Part shown: positions 53,691 through 62,037 of the stretch, in pieces
Layout: the number at the start of each line of letters is the position of its first letter
Numbering within the stretch: position 1 is the first letter of the stretch
Assembly (NCBI GenBank): GCA_913055155.1
Contig: CAJXJR010000007.1
Coordinates: forward strand, 62,001-126,000
Reading direction: 5' to 3'
Source: an uncultured Erythrobacter sp.
GTDB taxonomy: Bacteria > Pseudomonadota > Alphaproteobacteria > Sphingomonadales > Sphingomonadaceae
DNA: 64,000 bases
Notes under the pieces: generated by a model
Database searches by the model: none
Told to the model about the DNA's origin: nothing
Seen by the model: only the letters and a program-made list of their open reading frames with translations
Made by a program: the position numbers and the translations under genes

Positions 53691-54599
53691 ATGAGTGAAG
53701 AGCACACGCCGATGGCGCGCAGCCGGGAAGTCCCGGCCAGCGGATACAACGGTTACCTCATGCTGCTGGTGGCGCTGGGGCTGACGCTGGTTTCGGCCTG
53801 GGGACTGATCAACGGCATCAGCACCCTGGATTACACCGGCTCGGCCTTCATGCTCGTGGTTTCGATCATCGGCCTCTTCGTCGCCCTGTTTGCCTGGGGC
53901 GGGTTCTACATGATCCAGCCCAACCAGGGCGCCGTCATCACCCTGTTCGGCGAATATCGCGGCACCGACCGCACCGAAGGACTGCGCTGGGTGTGGCCGT
54001 GGATGGGCAAGAAGAAGATCAGCGTGCGCGCGCACAACATCCATTCCGAACGCGTGAAGATCAACGACAAGCGCGGTAACCCCATCGACGTGGCCTGCAA
54101 CGTGGTGTGGCGCGTGAAGGATACCGCCCAGGCCGTGTTCGACGTCGACGATTTCAAGGAATTCGTGAACATCCAGATCGAGGCCGGCCTGCGCACCGTG
54201 GGCGCACGCCATCCCTACGACGATTTCGAGGAAGGCGAGACCACCCTGCGCGGCAGCCCCGACGTGGTGAACCGCGAACTGCAGGTGGAACTGAACGAGC
54301 GCCTGGCCGTGGCGGGAATCGTGGTCGACGAGGCAGGCCTTACCCACTTGGCCTATGCCAGCGAAATCGCCGGTGCCATGCTGCGCCGCCAGCAGGCCGA
54401 TGCGGTGATCGCTGCGCGCAAGAAGGTGGTGCTGGGCGCTGTCGGCATGGTCGAGGATGCGCTGGAGAAGCTGTCTGCCGACGGTATCGTCACGCTCGAC
54501 GACGAACGCCGCGCCGCCATGGTCTCCAACCTGATGGTGGTGCTGTGCGGCGACCGTGAGACCCAGCCCATCGTCAACACCGGCACGCTCTACCAGTAA
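53691..54599 (+). CDS. SPFH domain/band 7 membrane protein
   Basis: A 302-residue protein with two N-terminal hydrophobic segments (LMLLVALGLTLVSAWGLI; LVVSIIGLFVALFAWGGFYM) and an SPFH domain beginning QPNQGAVITLFGEYRGT and extending through VWRVKDTAQAVFDVDDFKEF. A basic/alanine-rich coiled segment follows (ASEIAGAMLRRQQADAVIAA). Related stomatins organise membrane microdomains and oligomerise into rings. GGAAGGAG lies eight bases before the ATG. It is first in an operon with an RHH-type DNA-binding protein and an LLM oxidoreductase. Confidence 0.92.
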   Translation: MSEEHTPMARSREVPASGYNGYLMLLVALGLTLVSAWGLINGISTLDYTGSAFMLVVSIIGLFVALFAWGGFYMIQPNQGAVITLFGEYRGTDRTEGLRWVWPWMGKKKISVRAHNIHSERVKINDKRGNPIDVACNVVWRVKDTAQAVFDVDDFKEFVNIQIEAGLRTVGARHPYDDFEEGETTLRGSPDVVNRELQVELNERLAVAGIVVDEAGLTHLAYASEIAGAMLRRQQADAVIAARKKVVLGAVGMVEDALEKLSADGIVTLDDERRAAMVSNLMVVLCGDRETQPIVNTGTLYQ

Positions 54600-54621
54600 G
54601 TACACACGTCAGGAGGCAGCC

Positions 54622-54843
54622 ATGGCCGCCCCCCCCAAAAAAGCTGCGAAGAAAGCTTTCGCCCTGCGGCTGGACCCGGCGCTTCACGATGCGGTGGAAC
54701 GACTTGCCGCGGGCGAGCTGCGTTCTGTAAACGCCGAGATCGAGATGCTGCTGCGCGAGGCCCTGAAACGGCGCGGGGTGGAGGTGCCGGTCACCGCCCG
54801 CCCGCGCCGGGGCAGGCCGCCGAAGGAGGGGGGAGAGCCATGA
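54622..54843 (+). CDS. Arc-like ribbon-helix-helix protein with a C-terminal AT-hook-like motif
   Basis: A 73-residue DNA-binding protein. A basic N-terminus (AAPPKKAAKKAF) leads into an Arc-type RHH (ALRLDPALHDAVERLAAGEL, SVNAEIEMLLREALKRRG), and the tail TARPRRGRPPKEGG contains the RGRP core of an AT-hook. AGGAGG is well placed before the ATG. It overlaps the next gene by four bases (ATGA). It may bind the AT-rich palindrome ahead of its own operon; that is inference. Confidence 0.8.
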   Translation: MAAPPKKAAKKAFALRLDPALHDAVERLAAGELRSVNAEIEMLLREALKRRGVEVPVTARPRRGRPPKEGGEP

Positions 54844-55856
54844 AGTTCGGAGTTTTCGACCACGTAGACGACAGTGGCCTGCCGCTGCCCGAGCATCTGG
54901 AGGCACGCCTGCAACTGGCCGAGACTTACGACCGGCTGGGCTTCCACGCCTATCACGTGGCAGAGCATCACGGCACCCCGCTGGGCCATGCGCCGAGCCC
55001 ATCGGTCTTCCTCGCCGCGCTGGCGCAGCGTACGCAACGCCTGCGCTTCGGCCCGCTGGTCTACCTGCTCCCGCTCTACCACCCCCTGCGCCTGATAGAG
55101 GAAGTGGCCACGCTGGATGCCCTGTCTGGCGGGCGGCTGGAACTGGGTTATGGCCGTGGCATCTCGCCCATCGAGATGGGCTTTTACGGCGTCGACATGG
55201 ACGAACAGCAGGAACGCGCCGACGAGACTTTCGACGTGCTGGTCAAGGGGCTGACGAGCGAGCGCCTGTCGCACGAGGGACAATTCTTCCACTTCGACGA
55301 CGTGCCCATGGTGCAGCGGTGCGTGCAAAAGCCGCATCCGCCGCTGTGGTACGGCACCAATTCCCCCAGCTCTGTCGATCGCTGCGCGCAGCAACGGCTG
55401 AACATGGTTACGCTGCTGGCAGGTGAACCCATGCGCGCGATGATCGCCGGCTATCGCCAAGCCTATGCCGCGAACGGCGGCGAACCGGAGGCCATGCCGC
55501 TGCTGGGCGTCGGACGGCACGTGGTGGTGGCAGACAGCGATGCCGAGGCGCTGGCGCTGGCGCGCCCGGCCTTTGCCCGCTGGCGCAAAAGCTTCGTCCA
55601 CCTGTGGCAGGCGCGCGGTGCCGACAATCCCTTCGTGAACAACTTCCCGCAGGACTGGGATGCGCTGGTGGCCACGGGCGCTGCGGTTGCGGGTTCGCCC
55701 GCCACCGTGCGCGCATTCATCGAAGACGAAGTCGAGGCGGCAGGATACAGCTATTTCGTTGCCCAGCTGGCATTCGGCGACATGCCGCTGGCCGCCATGC
55801 AGCATTCGGCAGAGCTGTTCGCGCGCAAGGTGATGCCACACTTTAAGGGCCGTTAA
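54840..55856 (+). CDS. LLM class flavin-dependent oxidoreductase (luciferase-like)
   Basis: A 338-residue TIM-barrel flavoprotein with HVAEHHGTPLGHAPSPSVFL early, LDALSGGRLELGYGRGISPI in the middle and a later FARWRKSFVHLW. It uses reduced flavin or F420, with an unknown substrate. It overlaps the RHH gene (ATGA), so it is the third gene of the SPFH operon. It is distinct from the truncated LLM oxidoreductase at the left edge of the window, with which it shares only the fold. Confidence 0.9.
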   Translation: MKFGVFDHVDDSGLPLPEHLEARLQLAETYDRLGFHAYHVAEHHGTPLGHAPSPSVFLAALAQRTQRLRFGPLVYLLPLYHPLRLIEEVATLDALSGGRLELGYGRGISPIEMGFYGVDMDEQQERADETFDVLVKGLTSERLSHEGQFFHFDDVPMVQRCVQKPHPPLWYGTNSPSSVDRCAQQRLNMVTLLAGEPMRAMIAGYRQAYAANGGEPEAMPLLGVGRHVVVADSDAEALALARPAFARWRKSFVHLWQARGADNPFVNNFPQDWDALVATGAAVAGSPATVRAFIEDEVEAAGYSYFVAQLAFGDMPLAAMQHSAELFARKVMPHFKGR

Positions 55857-55880
55857 CCCTTTTTCGCTAAGCGTAAGGGC

Positions 55881-56870
55881 ATGATTTCGCGACCCGTCCG
55901 TTTGCAGCCCAAGCGCCTGCCCATTGGCCTGATCGGCGCCGTTGCCGCACTGGCCGTGGCCGCCATTCCCGTGGCCGCGCTGCTGGCTCAGGATCGCGCG
56001 TACCCCTTTACCGTGGTCGAAACCGGGCGCGGCTATGACCGGTTGCAGGACGCGGTGGACGCCATCGGCGATGCCCGCGGCTCCATCGCCATCGCGCCGG
56101 GCCGCTACGAACAGTGCGCGGTGCAGGCCGCCGGGCGCGTGTCCTATCTGGCGACCCAGCCGGGCTCCGCCGTGTTCGACGGGGTGACCTGCGAAGGCAA
56201 GGCCGCGCTGGTGCTGCGCGGGCGCAGCGCCGAGGTTTCCGGCCTCGTGTTCCAGAACATGCGCGTGCCCGATTTCAACGGCTCGGGCATCCGGCTGGAA
56301 CAGGGTAACCTGACCGTGGCGCAAAGCTGGTTCCGCGACAGCCAGCAAGGCATCCTCACGCACAATGACCCGAACGGCCAGCTGGTCGTCGACCGCTCAA
56401 CCTTCACCCGCCTTGGCACTTGCGAAGGTGCTGGCGGCTGCGCCCATTCGATCTACACCGGCGAATACGGCCACGTGCGCATTACCCGCAGCCGGTTCGA
56501 GGAAGGGCGCGGCGGCCATTACGTGAAAGCGCGCGCGATCCGCGTGGATATTGCAAGCTCCAGCTTCGACGATGCCGAAGGCCGCGGCACCAATTACATG
56601 ATCGACCTGCCGGGCGGCGCTGCCGGGCAGATCAGCAACAACTGGTTCGTGCAAGGGCAGGACAAGGAAAACTACGCCGCCTTCATTGCCGTGGCGGCCG
56701 AAGGGCGCACGCACGACAGCTCCAGCCTGTCCGTCGTCGGCAACGATCCGCGCTTTGCCACGGGCGTCGATCGCAATTCGATCTTCGTCGCCGACTGGTC
56801 GGGCGACATGGGCGGCGTGGGCGACAACCGGCTCGATCGCCGCCTGACTCGCTACGAAGTGATCCGGTGA
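55881..56870 (+). CDS. right-handed parallel beta-helix repeat protein, exported
   Basis: A 329-residue protein with an N-terminal signal or anchor segment (GLIGAVAALAVAAIPVAALL) and a beta-helix of repeating short strands: GSIAIAPGRYEQCAVQA, VSGLVFQNMRVPDFNGSGIR, LVVDRSTFTRLGTCEGA, RITRSRFEEGRGGHYVKARA. The fold is common to pectate-lyase-like and polysaccharide-modifying proteins. No catalytic residues are identified and the substrate is unknown. It follows the LLM gene by 24 bp and could be in the same operon. Confidence 0.85.
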   Translation: MISRPVRLQPKRLPIGLIGAVAALAVAAIPVAALLAQDRAYPFTVVETGRGYDRLQDAVDAIGDARGSIAIAPGRYEQCAVQAAGRVSYLATQPGSAVFDGVTCEGKAALVLRGRSAEVSGLVFQNMRVPDFNGSGIRLEQGNLTVAQSWFRDSQQGILTHNDPNGQLVVDRSTFTRLGTCEGAGGCAHSIYTGEYGHVRITRSRFEEGRGGHYVKARAIRVDIASSSFDDAEGRGTNYMIDLPGGAAGQISNNWFVQGQDKENYAAFIAVAAEGRTHDSSSLSVVGNDPRFATGVDRNSIFVADWSGDMGGVGDNRLDRRLTRYEVIR

Positions 56871-56931
56871 ACCGGCCCTTTGGCGGGAACCGGCTCGCCT
56901 GCTAGGCCATTGCTCCTGTAAGGAGGCTTTC

Positions 56932-57195
56932 ATGGCAGGCGGATGGTCGCGCGATGGCGCGGTGCAGGACCAGATCGACGATACGGTGAACGACGCAGTG
57001 GCGGCGGCGCGCTCGCGCCTGCCCAGGGGTGAAAGCGCGGAATACTGCGATATCTGCGGCGAGGATATTCCGCAAAAGCGGCGCGAGGCCGTACCCGGCG
57101 TGCGAACCTGCGTGCACTGCCAGAGCGGCCGCGATGCCGCCGTGCGCCATTCCGGCATCAACCGGCGCGGATCGAAGGACAGCCAGCTGCGCTGA
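56932..57195 (+). CDS. DksA/TraR-type C4 zinc-finger protein (YbiI-like)
   Basis: An 87-residue protein with a short helical start (DQIDDTVNDAVAAARSRLP) and a four-Cys finger CDICGEDIPQKRREAVPGVR then CVHC. The spacing and tail (SGRDAAVRHSGINRRGSKDS) match YbiI-like proteins. AAGGAGG eight bases before the ATG is a strong ribosome-binding site. It is a second member of this family in the window, with the first at 29.7 kb. Confidence 0.9.
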   Translation: MAGGWSRDGAVQDQIDDTVNDAVAAARSRLPRGESAEYCDICGEDIPQKRREAVPGVRTCVHCQSGRDAAVRHSGINRRGSKDSQLR

Positions 57196-57204
57196 CGCGG
57201 CTAC

Positions 57205-57702
57205 TCAGCCAAAGGCAGGCGCATAGCCGATTTCCACATCCGGGATTGGCGCCCCGAAGCTCTTCACCTGCATGAATTCGCCCAGCTCGCCTGCGAGCTT
57301 CAGCGGCGTGTGCTGGATATAGCCGAAGCGACCATAGAGCTGCGGATCGCCGAGCACGGTGATGCCCTTCGCCCCGCGCGCCTGCATCGCCCGCTCGCCC
57401 GCATCCATCAGCGCACGGCCAATGCCTTCGCCTTGTCGCGAAGGTTCCACGGCGATGGGGCCGATAACCATCCAGCCCTCGTCCCCATTGGAAAGCCGTG
57501 CGGTCGAATATGTCACCTGGCCGATGATCGTGCCATCATCCTCCGCCACCAGCGAAAGCAAAAGGTCGCCGTCGGCACGCAGGCGCTCGATCACGTCGGC
57601 CTCGTCCCCGTCGGAATAGGGATGGCCTTCGAAGGCGCGCAGCGTCGTGGCGCGGATCGCGGCTTCGTCTCCGGCGCGTTCTTCGCGGATGGTCCAGCTC
57701 AT
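57205..57702 (-). CDS. GNAT family N-acetyltransferase
   Basis: A 165-residue acetyltransferase of the small YhbS-like type: IREERAGDEAAIRATTLRAF at the N-terminus, the acetyl-CoA loop SRQGEGIGRALM and a late LGDPQLYGRFGY. It has no clue to its substrate. Its ATG overlaps the ribA stop (ATGA), so it is the third gene of the xth-ribA operon. It converges with the zinc-finger gene, nine bases apart. Confidence 0.9.
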   Translation of the reverse strand: MSWTIREERAGDEAAIRATTLRAFEGHPYSDGDEADVIERLRADGDLLLSLVAEDDGTIIGQVTYSTARLSNGDEGWMVIGPIAVEPSRQGEGIGRALMDAGERAMQARGAKGITVLGDPQLYGRFGYIQHTPLKLAGELGEFMQVKSFGAPIPDVEIGYAPAFG

Positions 57703-58787
57703 GTCAGCAGGTGCCCTGCCTTGTCGCGTTTGGTGTCGAGATAGCGGGTGTTGTGCGGGTTGGCGGGCAGCTGGTGCGGCACGCGTTCGCTGACCGTCAC
57801 CCCGGCTGCTTCCAGCGCGGCGACCTTCTCGGGATTGTTGGTCATCAGCCGCACGGCCTTCACGCCCAGCAGGTCCAGCATGCGCGCCGCCAGCGGGAAA
57901 TCGCGTGCTTCCTCGGGCAGGCCCAGCCGGCGGTTGGCTTCCAGCGTGTCGAACCCTTCGTCCTGCAGGCGATAGGCGCGCAGCTTGTTGACCAGGCCGA
58001 TGCCGCGCCCTTCCTGCCGCATGTACAGCAGCATGCCCCAGCCGCCTTGCGCCGCCTCGGCAGACATGGCCGCCAGCGCCGCGTCCAGCTGCGGGCCGCA
58101 ATCGCATTTCAGGCTGCCGAAGATATCGCCGGTCAGGCATTCGGAATGCAGGCGGACGAGCGGTGCCTTGTCCATCGATCGCTCACCCAGAACCAGCGCC
58201 ACGTGTTCGCGCATGTCTCCGGGAGAGCGGAACACGACGATTTCCGCGTCTTCCTCCGCCGCGATGGGCAGGTGTGCCCGCGTGGCGATCATCAGGTTCG
58301 CCGGGTCTGCCCAGGCGGCGAGGTCGACCGATTTCAGCGCCACCGGTTCACCGGAGGGATCGGGATCGACCAGGAAAGCCGGCAGGATCCCGGCAATGCG
58401 TGCAAGCTCCATCGCCACCTTGGCAGCCGTCATCCATTCCAGCGGTTCGGCGAGGAAGGGGCCCTTCAGCGGGTTCACCATGTCGAGCGCCGGGTCCGCC
58501 ACGGGCAGCGCGGCGCCCACGGTCAGCGGATCGGAACACCGCATCAGCACGGGCGAGTGGCCATCGGCTGCGGGCTTCTGGTTGGTGAGCTTCAGCGTTT
58601 CCGCCCGCGCGGCGGAGATCAGCAGGTGATCGGATCTGGCGCCGCGATCCAGCGCGGTCTCCACCGGTAGCAGCACCGGGGCGCCATCACCGTTTTCCGG
58701 CCCCACCTTCACCGGCCAGCCATGGCGCAAGGCGTCGATCGCCTGCGCAATCCGCCGCTGGGGGGAGGGAGGCGCGCTTCCGCTCAG
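57699..58787 (-). CDS. ribA: GTP cyclohydrolase II with an N-terminal extension
   Basis: About 362 residues. The C-terminal 200 are RibA: HSECLTGDIFGSLKCDCGPQ with the three zinc cysteines, RQEGRGIGL and LMTNNPEKV. It opens the imidazole ring of GTP in riboflavin synthesis. The N-terminal 150 residues (AIDALRHGWPVKVGPENG onward) form a domain seen in alphaproteobacterial RibA-like proteins. No ATG, GTG or TTG lies at a fitting place; a CTG at 58787 that overlaps the xth stop (CTCTGA) with GGAG seven bases upstream is the best start. The start is uncertain. Confidence 0.88.
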   Translation of the reverse strand: MSGSAPPSPQRRIAQAIDALRHGWPVKVGPENGDGAPVLLPVETALDRGARSDHLLISAARAETLKLTNQKPAADGHSPVLMRCSDPLTVGAALPVADPALDMVNPLKGPFLAEPLEWMTAAKVAMELARIAGILPAFLVDPDPSGEPVALKSVDLAAWADPANLMIATRAHLPIAAEEDAEIVVFRSPGDMREHVALVLGERSMDKAPLVRLHSECLTGDIFGSLKCDCGPQLDAALAAMSAEAAQGGWGMLLYMRQEGRGIGLVNKLRAYRLQDEGFDTLEANRRLGLPEEARDFPLAARMLDLLGVKAVRLMTNNPEKVAALEAAGVTVSERVPHQLPANPHNTRYLDTKRDKAGHLLT

Positions 58788-59572
58788 AGGTCGAACTCCG
58801 TCGTCAGGGGCACGTGGTCGCTGGGCTTTTCCCAATCGCGGGTGTGTTCGGCAATGGTGTGCTTCCGGCTCTGCGCAGCGAGGTCGGGCGAGGCCCACAT
58901 GTGGTCCAGCCGCCGCCCGCGATCCTTGCCCTGCCAGTAGGTGCGATAGGACCACCACGAATAGTTGCGCTGCGGCGCGGGGATGTGCTTGCGGCCAAGG
59001 TCCACCCAGTCGTGCGCCGCTTGCAGCTGGCCCAGCGTCTCCACCTCGACCGGCGTGTGGCTGACCACTTTCAGCAGCGCCTTGTGATCGTAGACGTCGC
59101 ATTCCAGCGGTGCCACGTTGAAATCGCCCACCAGCAGTGTGGGGCGGTCGATTGTTTCCGACCAGCGGGTCATGCGTTCAAGGAAGTCGAGCTTCTGCCC
59201 GAACTTGGGGTTCTTCTCGCGGTCGGGGATGTCGCCGCCGGCGGGGATGTAGACGTTTTCCAGCACCAGGCCATCGAGCGTGGGAAATTCCACGCCGACG
59301 TGGCGCGCTTCGCCGTTGTCCTGCCAGTCATGGCGGGAGAATTCGGTCATCGGCACGCGGCTGACGGTGGCAACGCCGTGGTAACCCTTCTGCCCGTGGA
59401 TCGCGACGTGCTCGTAGCCGAGTTCGGCAAAGGCCTTCGTCGGGAACTGGTGCTCCTGGCACTTGATTTCCTGCAGGCACAGCACGTCGGGCTGCGCTTC
59501 TTTCAGGAATTGCTCGACCAGCGGCATGCGCAGGCGGACGGAATTGATGTTCCAGGTGGTGATGCTGACCAT
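58784..59572 (-). CDS. xth: exodeoxyribonuclease III
   Basis: A 262-residue AP endonuclease/3'-5' exonuclease. Motifs in order: TWNINSVRLR, LCLQEIKCQ (metal Glu), LVGDFNVAP, and the C-terminal WSYRTYWQGKDRGRRLDHMW and PSDHVPLTTEFDL with the catalytic Asp/His. Length is standard. It leads the xth-ribA-GNAT operon and lies just after a bidirectional terminator on the minus strand. Confidence 0.96.
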   Translation of the reverse strand: MVSITTWNINSVRLRMPLVEQFLKEAQPDVLCLQEIKCQEHQFPTKAFAELGYEHVAIHGQKGYHGVATVSRVPMTEFSRHDWQDNGEARHVGVEFPTLDGLVLENVYIPAGGDIPDREKNPKFGQKLDFLERMTRWSETIDRPTLLVGDFNVAPLECDVYDHKALLKVVSHTPVEVETLGQLQAAHDWVDLGRKHIPAPQRNYSWWSYRTYWQGKDRGRRLDHMWASPDLAAQSRKHTIAEHTRDWEKPSDHVPLTTEFDL

Positions 59573-59600
59573 GGGCGAGCCCTAGTCGGCGCGCGCGAAT

Positions 59601-59645
59601 AAAAAAACCCCCGTCGCGGGGGCATGATGCGACGGGGGTTCCTTT
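59601..59645. terminator. bidirectional intrinsic terminator between xth and lolA
   Basis: A perfect 12-pair stem, 59606-59617 with 59629-59640, and an 11-base loop. On the plus strand it leads to CCTTTTT; on the minus strand to a run of seven T. It ends the lolA-side transcript before the xth promoter. Confidence 0.9.
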
Positions 59646-59773
59646 TTCGAGCGTTCGTCACGCTTCGCGAGATACCCGGTATTCTCGAGGATCAGGGCAA
59701 CAGGGGGGAAACCCGCCTCACCGTGTATCTCTGCCAGAGGAAATAGGTGACTGTGCCTGTCGTATCAATGAAT

Positions 59774-59790
59774 GACAGATGTAATCTGTC
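59774..59790. other. GACAGAT/ATCTGTC dyad in the lolA 3' region
   Basis: GACAGAT (59774-59780) and ATCTGTC (59784-59790) are separated by GTA. It lies in an AT-richer 180-bp stretch between the lolA stop and the terminator. It may be an operator or part of a stable 3' UTR; nothing else is visible. Confidence 0.35.
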
Positions 59791-59821
59791 GTAAATATAC
59801 AACCGTTCGGCTCCAGCCTGT

Positions 59822-60487
59822 TTATCCCGGGCGACGGGTTGTGCGCCGCGGGTCGCGGAAGCGGAATTCGCTGTCGGCCACGCGCATGCCATAGCGGTGG
59901 TTGCGCAGCCGCACGGTGGTGCGCTGGTTCTGCGCATCCAGCGCCACCCAGCTGTCCAGCTGCAGCCCGCCGGGGGCCGAGGCGTTCTCGGTGAAGATCA
60001 GCGTCAGGGTGGGGAATTCGGGCCGGTCGGGATCGCTCACCGCGATGGAAACCACGCCGCCGCCGCTGCGCTGCAAGGTGCCATAGCGGGTGATGTCGCG
60101 ATCGGGGTTGAGCAGGGCACCGAGCGGGCTGTCGCCGATGGGATAGCGTTCCACCTGCGAAACCTCGTAGTCGATGATCGACAGCGCGCTGCCGTTCGAC
60201 ACCACCAGCATGTTCACATCGTCGGCATATTCGAAGCGGATCTTGCCGGGGTTCTTCAGCGTCAGTTCGCCCGACAGCGAATTGCCCAGCCGATCGGTCT
60301 GGGTGAAGTCGGCGCGCATCGTGGAGATGGCGCGCAGCGCATCGGCAGCGCGTTGCAGCTGGCCCGATTGAGCCTGTGCGGCGACAGGCGCGGGAGCCAC
60401 ACCAAGGGCGGCCGGAACGACAAACGCCATCGCGCCTGCGAGGGCGGCGATGGCGGGTGTGCGGATAATGCTTTTCACGACGTTCAT
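59822..60487 (-). CDS. lolA: outer-membrane lipoprotein carrier protein LolA
   Basis: A 221-residue periplasmic chaperone that carries lipoproteins to the outer membrane. Signal peptide about 1-39 (ending AQA); LolA pattern: ISTMRADFTQTDRLGNSLSG, LTLKNPGKIRFEYADD and YPIGDSPLGALLNPD. A basic C-terminus (RFRDPRRTTRRPG) is typical of alphaproteobacteria. It is a single gene; the terminator is about 220 bp beyond its stop, so the message has a long 3' UTR. Confidence 0.9.
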   Translation of the reverse strand: MNVVKSIIRTPAIAALAGAMAFVVPAALGVAPAPVAAQAQSGQLQRAADALRAISTMRADFTQTDRLGNSLSGELTLKNPGKIRFEYADDVNMLVVSNGSALSIIDYEVSQVERYPIGDSPLGALLNPDRDITRYGTLQRSGGGVVSIAVSDPDRPEFPTLTLIFTENASAPGGLQLDSWVALDAQNQRTTVRLRNHRYGMRVADSEFRFRDPRRTTRRPG

Positions 60488-60597
60488 ACTCTCACCAGAT
60501 AGGGGCCCTATATGCCGGTGAGGCGTTGAACTGTCAGTGAACCTCGAAGGTTCCCGGCGTTCAGCAAAGCGCCGATCAAGTGGCCTCGACGGGCCTC

Positions 60598-60765
60598 TTA
60601 CTTGATCTTGCCTTCCTTGTACTCGACGTGCTTCTTCGCAATCGGATCGTACTTGCGGAAGGTGAACTTTTCCGTGTGGTTACGGGGGTTCTTCTTGGTC
60701 ACGTAGAAGTGGCCGGTGTCCGCGGTGGAATTGAGGCGGATCTTGATGGTTGCGGGCTTCGCCAT
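60598..60765 (-). CDS. rpmG: 50S ribosomal protein L33
   Basis: A 55-residue ribosomal protein of the large subunit: [38 protein letters not shown] and a basic end. It lacks the zinc-binding cysteines, so it is the C-minus form. It is transcribed alone. Upstream on the same strand a TTGACT (60874-60879) may be its -35 element, but no good -10 is seen. Confidence 0.97.
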   Translation of the reverse strand: MAKPATIKIRLNSTADTGHFYVTKKNPRNHTEKFTFRKYDPIAKKHVEYKEGKIK

Positions 60766-60898
60766 GGTCTTGCTCTCAAATGTATCGAAAAGGGCGGGTA
60801 AGCCCTGAAATAAATAGGGCGATGCCATCGGCACCGCCGCTCAGGCGCGCCCATTGCGAGAGAATCGGGGAAAAGTCAAGGTGACTCGTCCCTGGCGG

Positions 60899-61303
60899 CT
60901 AAAGGTCGACCTTCCCCCGCAGCGCCTTCTTCTGGCCGTGCGCCTTCTTCGACTGCAGCCGCTTGGTCTTGCCCACGCGGTTCACCCGCGTCTTCGCCCG
61001 CTTCTTCGGCTCCTTCAGCGATTCCTCGATCATCGCTGCCAGCCGTTCGCGCGCATCGCGCCGATTCGCGTCCTGCGTGCGGTGGCTACGCGCGTCGATC
61101 ACGATCTCGCCCGCCTGGTTCAGGCGGCTGCCAGCTATGTCCTTCAGGCGGTGGAACACGCGCGGTGGCAGGCCCAGCGCATAGATGTTCACCCGCAGTT
61201 GCACCGCAGTCGCCACCTTGTTGACGTTCTGCCCGCCGGGGCCGGAAGCGGCGATGAAGCTCTCCTCGGCAATGGCATTGGCCCTGTCGAGGATCTTGCC
61301 CAT
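60899..61303 (-). CDS. arfB: alternative ribosome-rescue factor ArfB (peptidyl-tRNA hydrolase)
   Basis: A 134-residue protein with the release-factor GGQ (23-25, in SGPGGQNVNKVATAVQLRV) and a basic C-terminal tail (KKRAKTRVNRVGKTKRLQSK) that enters the mRNA channel of stalled ribosomes. It lacks the codon-recognition domain of full release factors. It overlaps the rluA-type stop by one base. It is a good match for ArfB/YaeJ. Confidence 0.93.
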   Translation of the reverse strand: MGKILDRANAIAEESFIAASGPGGQNVNKVATAVQLRVNIYALGLPPRVFHRLKDIAGSRLNQAGEIVIDARSHRTQDANRRDARERLAAMIEESLKEPKKRAKTRVNRVGKTKRLQSKKAHGQKKALRGKVDL

Positions 61304-61956
61304 TATTCGGCGCCCAGCGCCACGAAGTCGGCCGGCAGCGGCGCCTCGGCGACGATTTCGGGCTTGTTCTCGCGCGGCACCAGCAGGCGGCTGGCGTGCA
61401 GCATGGTCCGGGTCACGCGGGCATCCTTGTGGCCATAGACCGGATCGCCCAGCAGTGAGCGGCCAAAGGCGTGTTCGGCATGGACGCGGATCTGGTGCGT
61501 GCGACCGGTTTCCGGACGGAATTCCACCAGCGTCAGGCCACCGTCCAGTTCCTTGCGCTTCGTCCAGTGCGTGACCGAGGGCTTGCCCTTCTTCGCCACG
61601 ATCATGCGCCAGCCGCGCGCTTCGCTGCTGATCTTGGCCAGCGCCAGGTCGATGGTGCCTTCCTCCTGCTCCACCGGCCCTGCAACGATGCCGAGGTAGG
61701 TCTTCTGGACCTGCTTCTCCTCGAACGCCTTGTTGAAGCGCTTGAGCGCCTTCGGGTTGCGCGCCAGCAGCAGGCAGCCGCTGGTGTCGGTATCCAGCCG
61801 GTGGACCGGCACCGGAGCACGCTGGAAGCCGAGCTTGAGCGCATCGAGGTGGTCCTCGAGGCTGGGCCCGCCCTTGCGCGGGATTTCGATCGGCAGGCCT
61901 GCAGGCTTGTCGATCACCAGAGCTTCGCCGTCTTCGTAGAGGATGGGGATCTGCAT
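61303..61956 (-). CDS. RluA family pseudouridine synthase
   Basis: A 217-residue RNA pseudouridine synthase. The catalytic Asp lies in VHRLDTDTSGCLLLA. LVEFRPETGRTHQIRVH and LLGDPVYG complete the RluA motif set. No S4 domain is present, so it resembles the short RluA/RsuA-like forms; the rRNA or tRNA target cannot be read. The ATG at 61956 is chosen because the sequence from MQIPILYEDGEALVIDKPAG is conserved. It is coupled to arfB by a one-base overlap. Confidence 0.92.
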   Translation of the reverse strand: MQIPILYEDGEALVIDKPAGLPIEIPRKGGPSLEDHLDALKLGFQRAPVPVHRLDTDTSGCLLLARNPKALKRFNKAFEEKQVQKTYLGIVAGPVEQEEGTIDLALAKISSEARGWRMIVAKKGKPSVTHWTKRKELDGGLTLVEFRPETGRTHQIRVHAEHAFGRSLLGDPVYGHKDARVTRTMLHASRLLVPRENKPEIVAEAPLPADFVALGAE

Positions 61957-62037
61957 TGGGTCTGTCCTAACCGTTTGCCCCGCGCCTGTCGAAGGGCAGC
62001 CTTTCCCATTCGTTTGCCCGGCATCTAAAGAAAAGCA

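Noticed and set aside
57205-58140. Extended reading of the GNAT gene as a 311-residue protein
   Set aside because: The extra N-terminal part lies over ribA in another frame; the ATG at 57702 with the ATGA overlap is the credible start.
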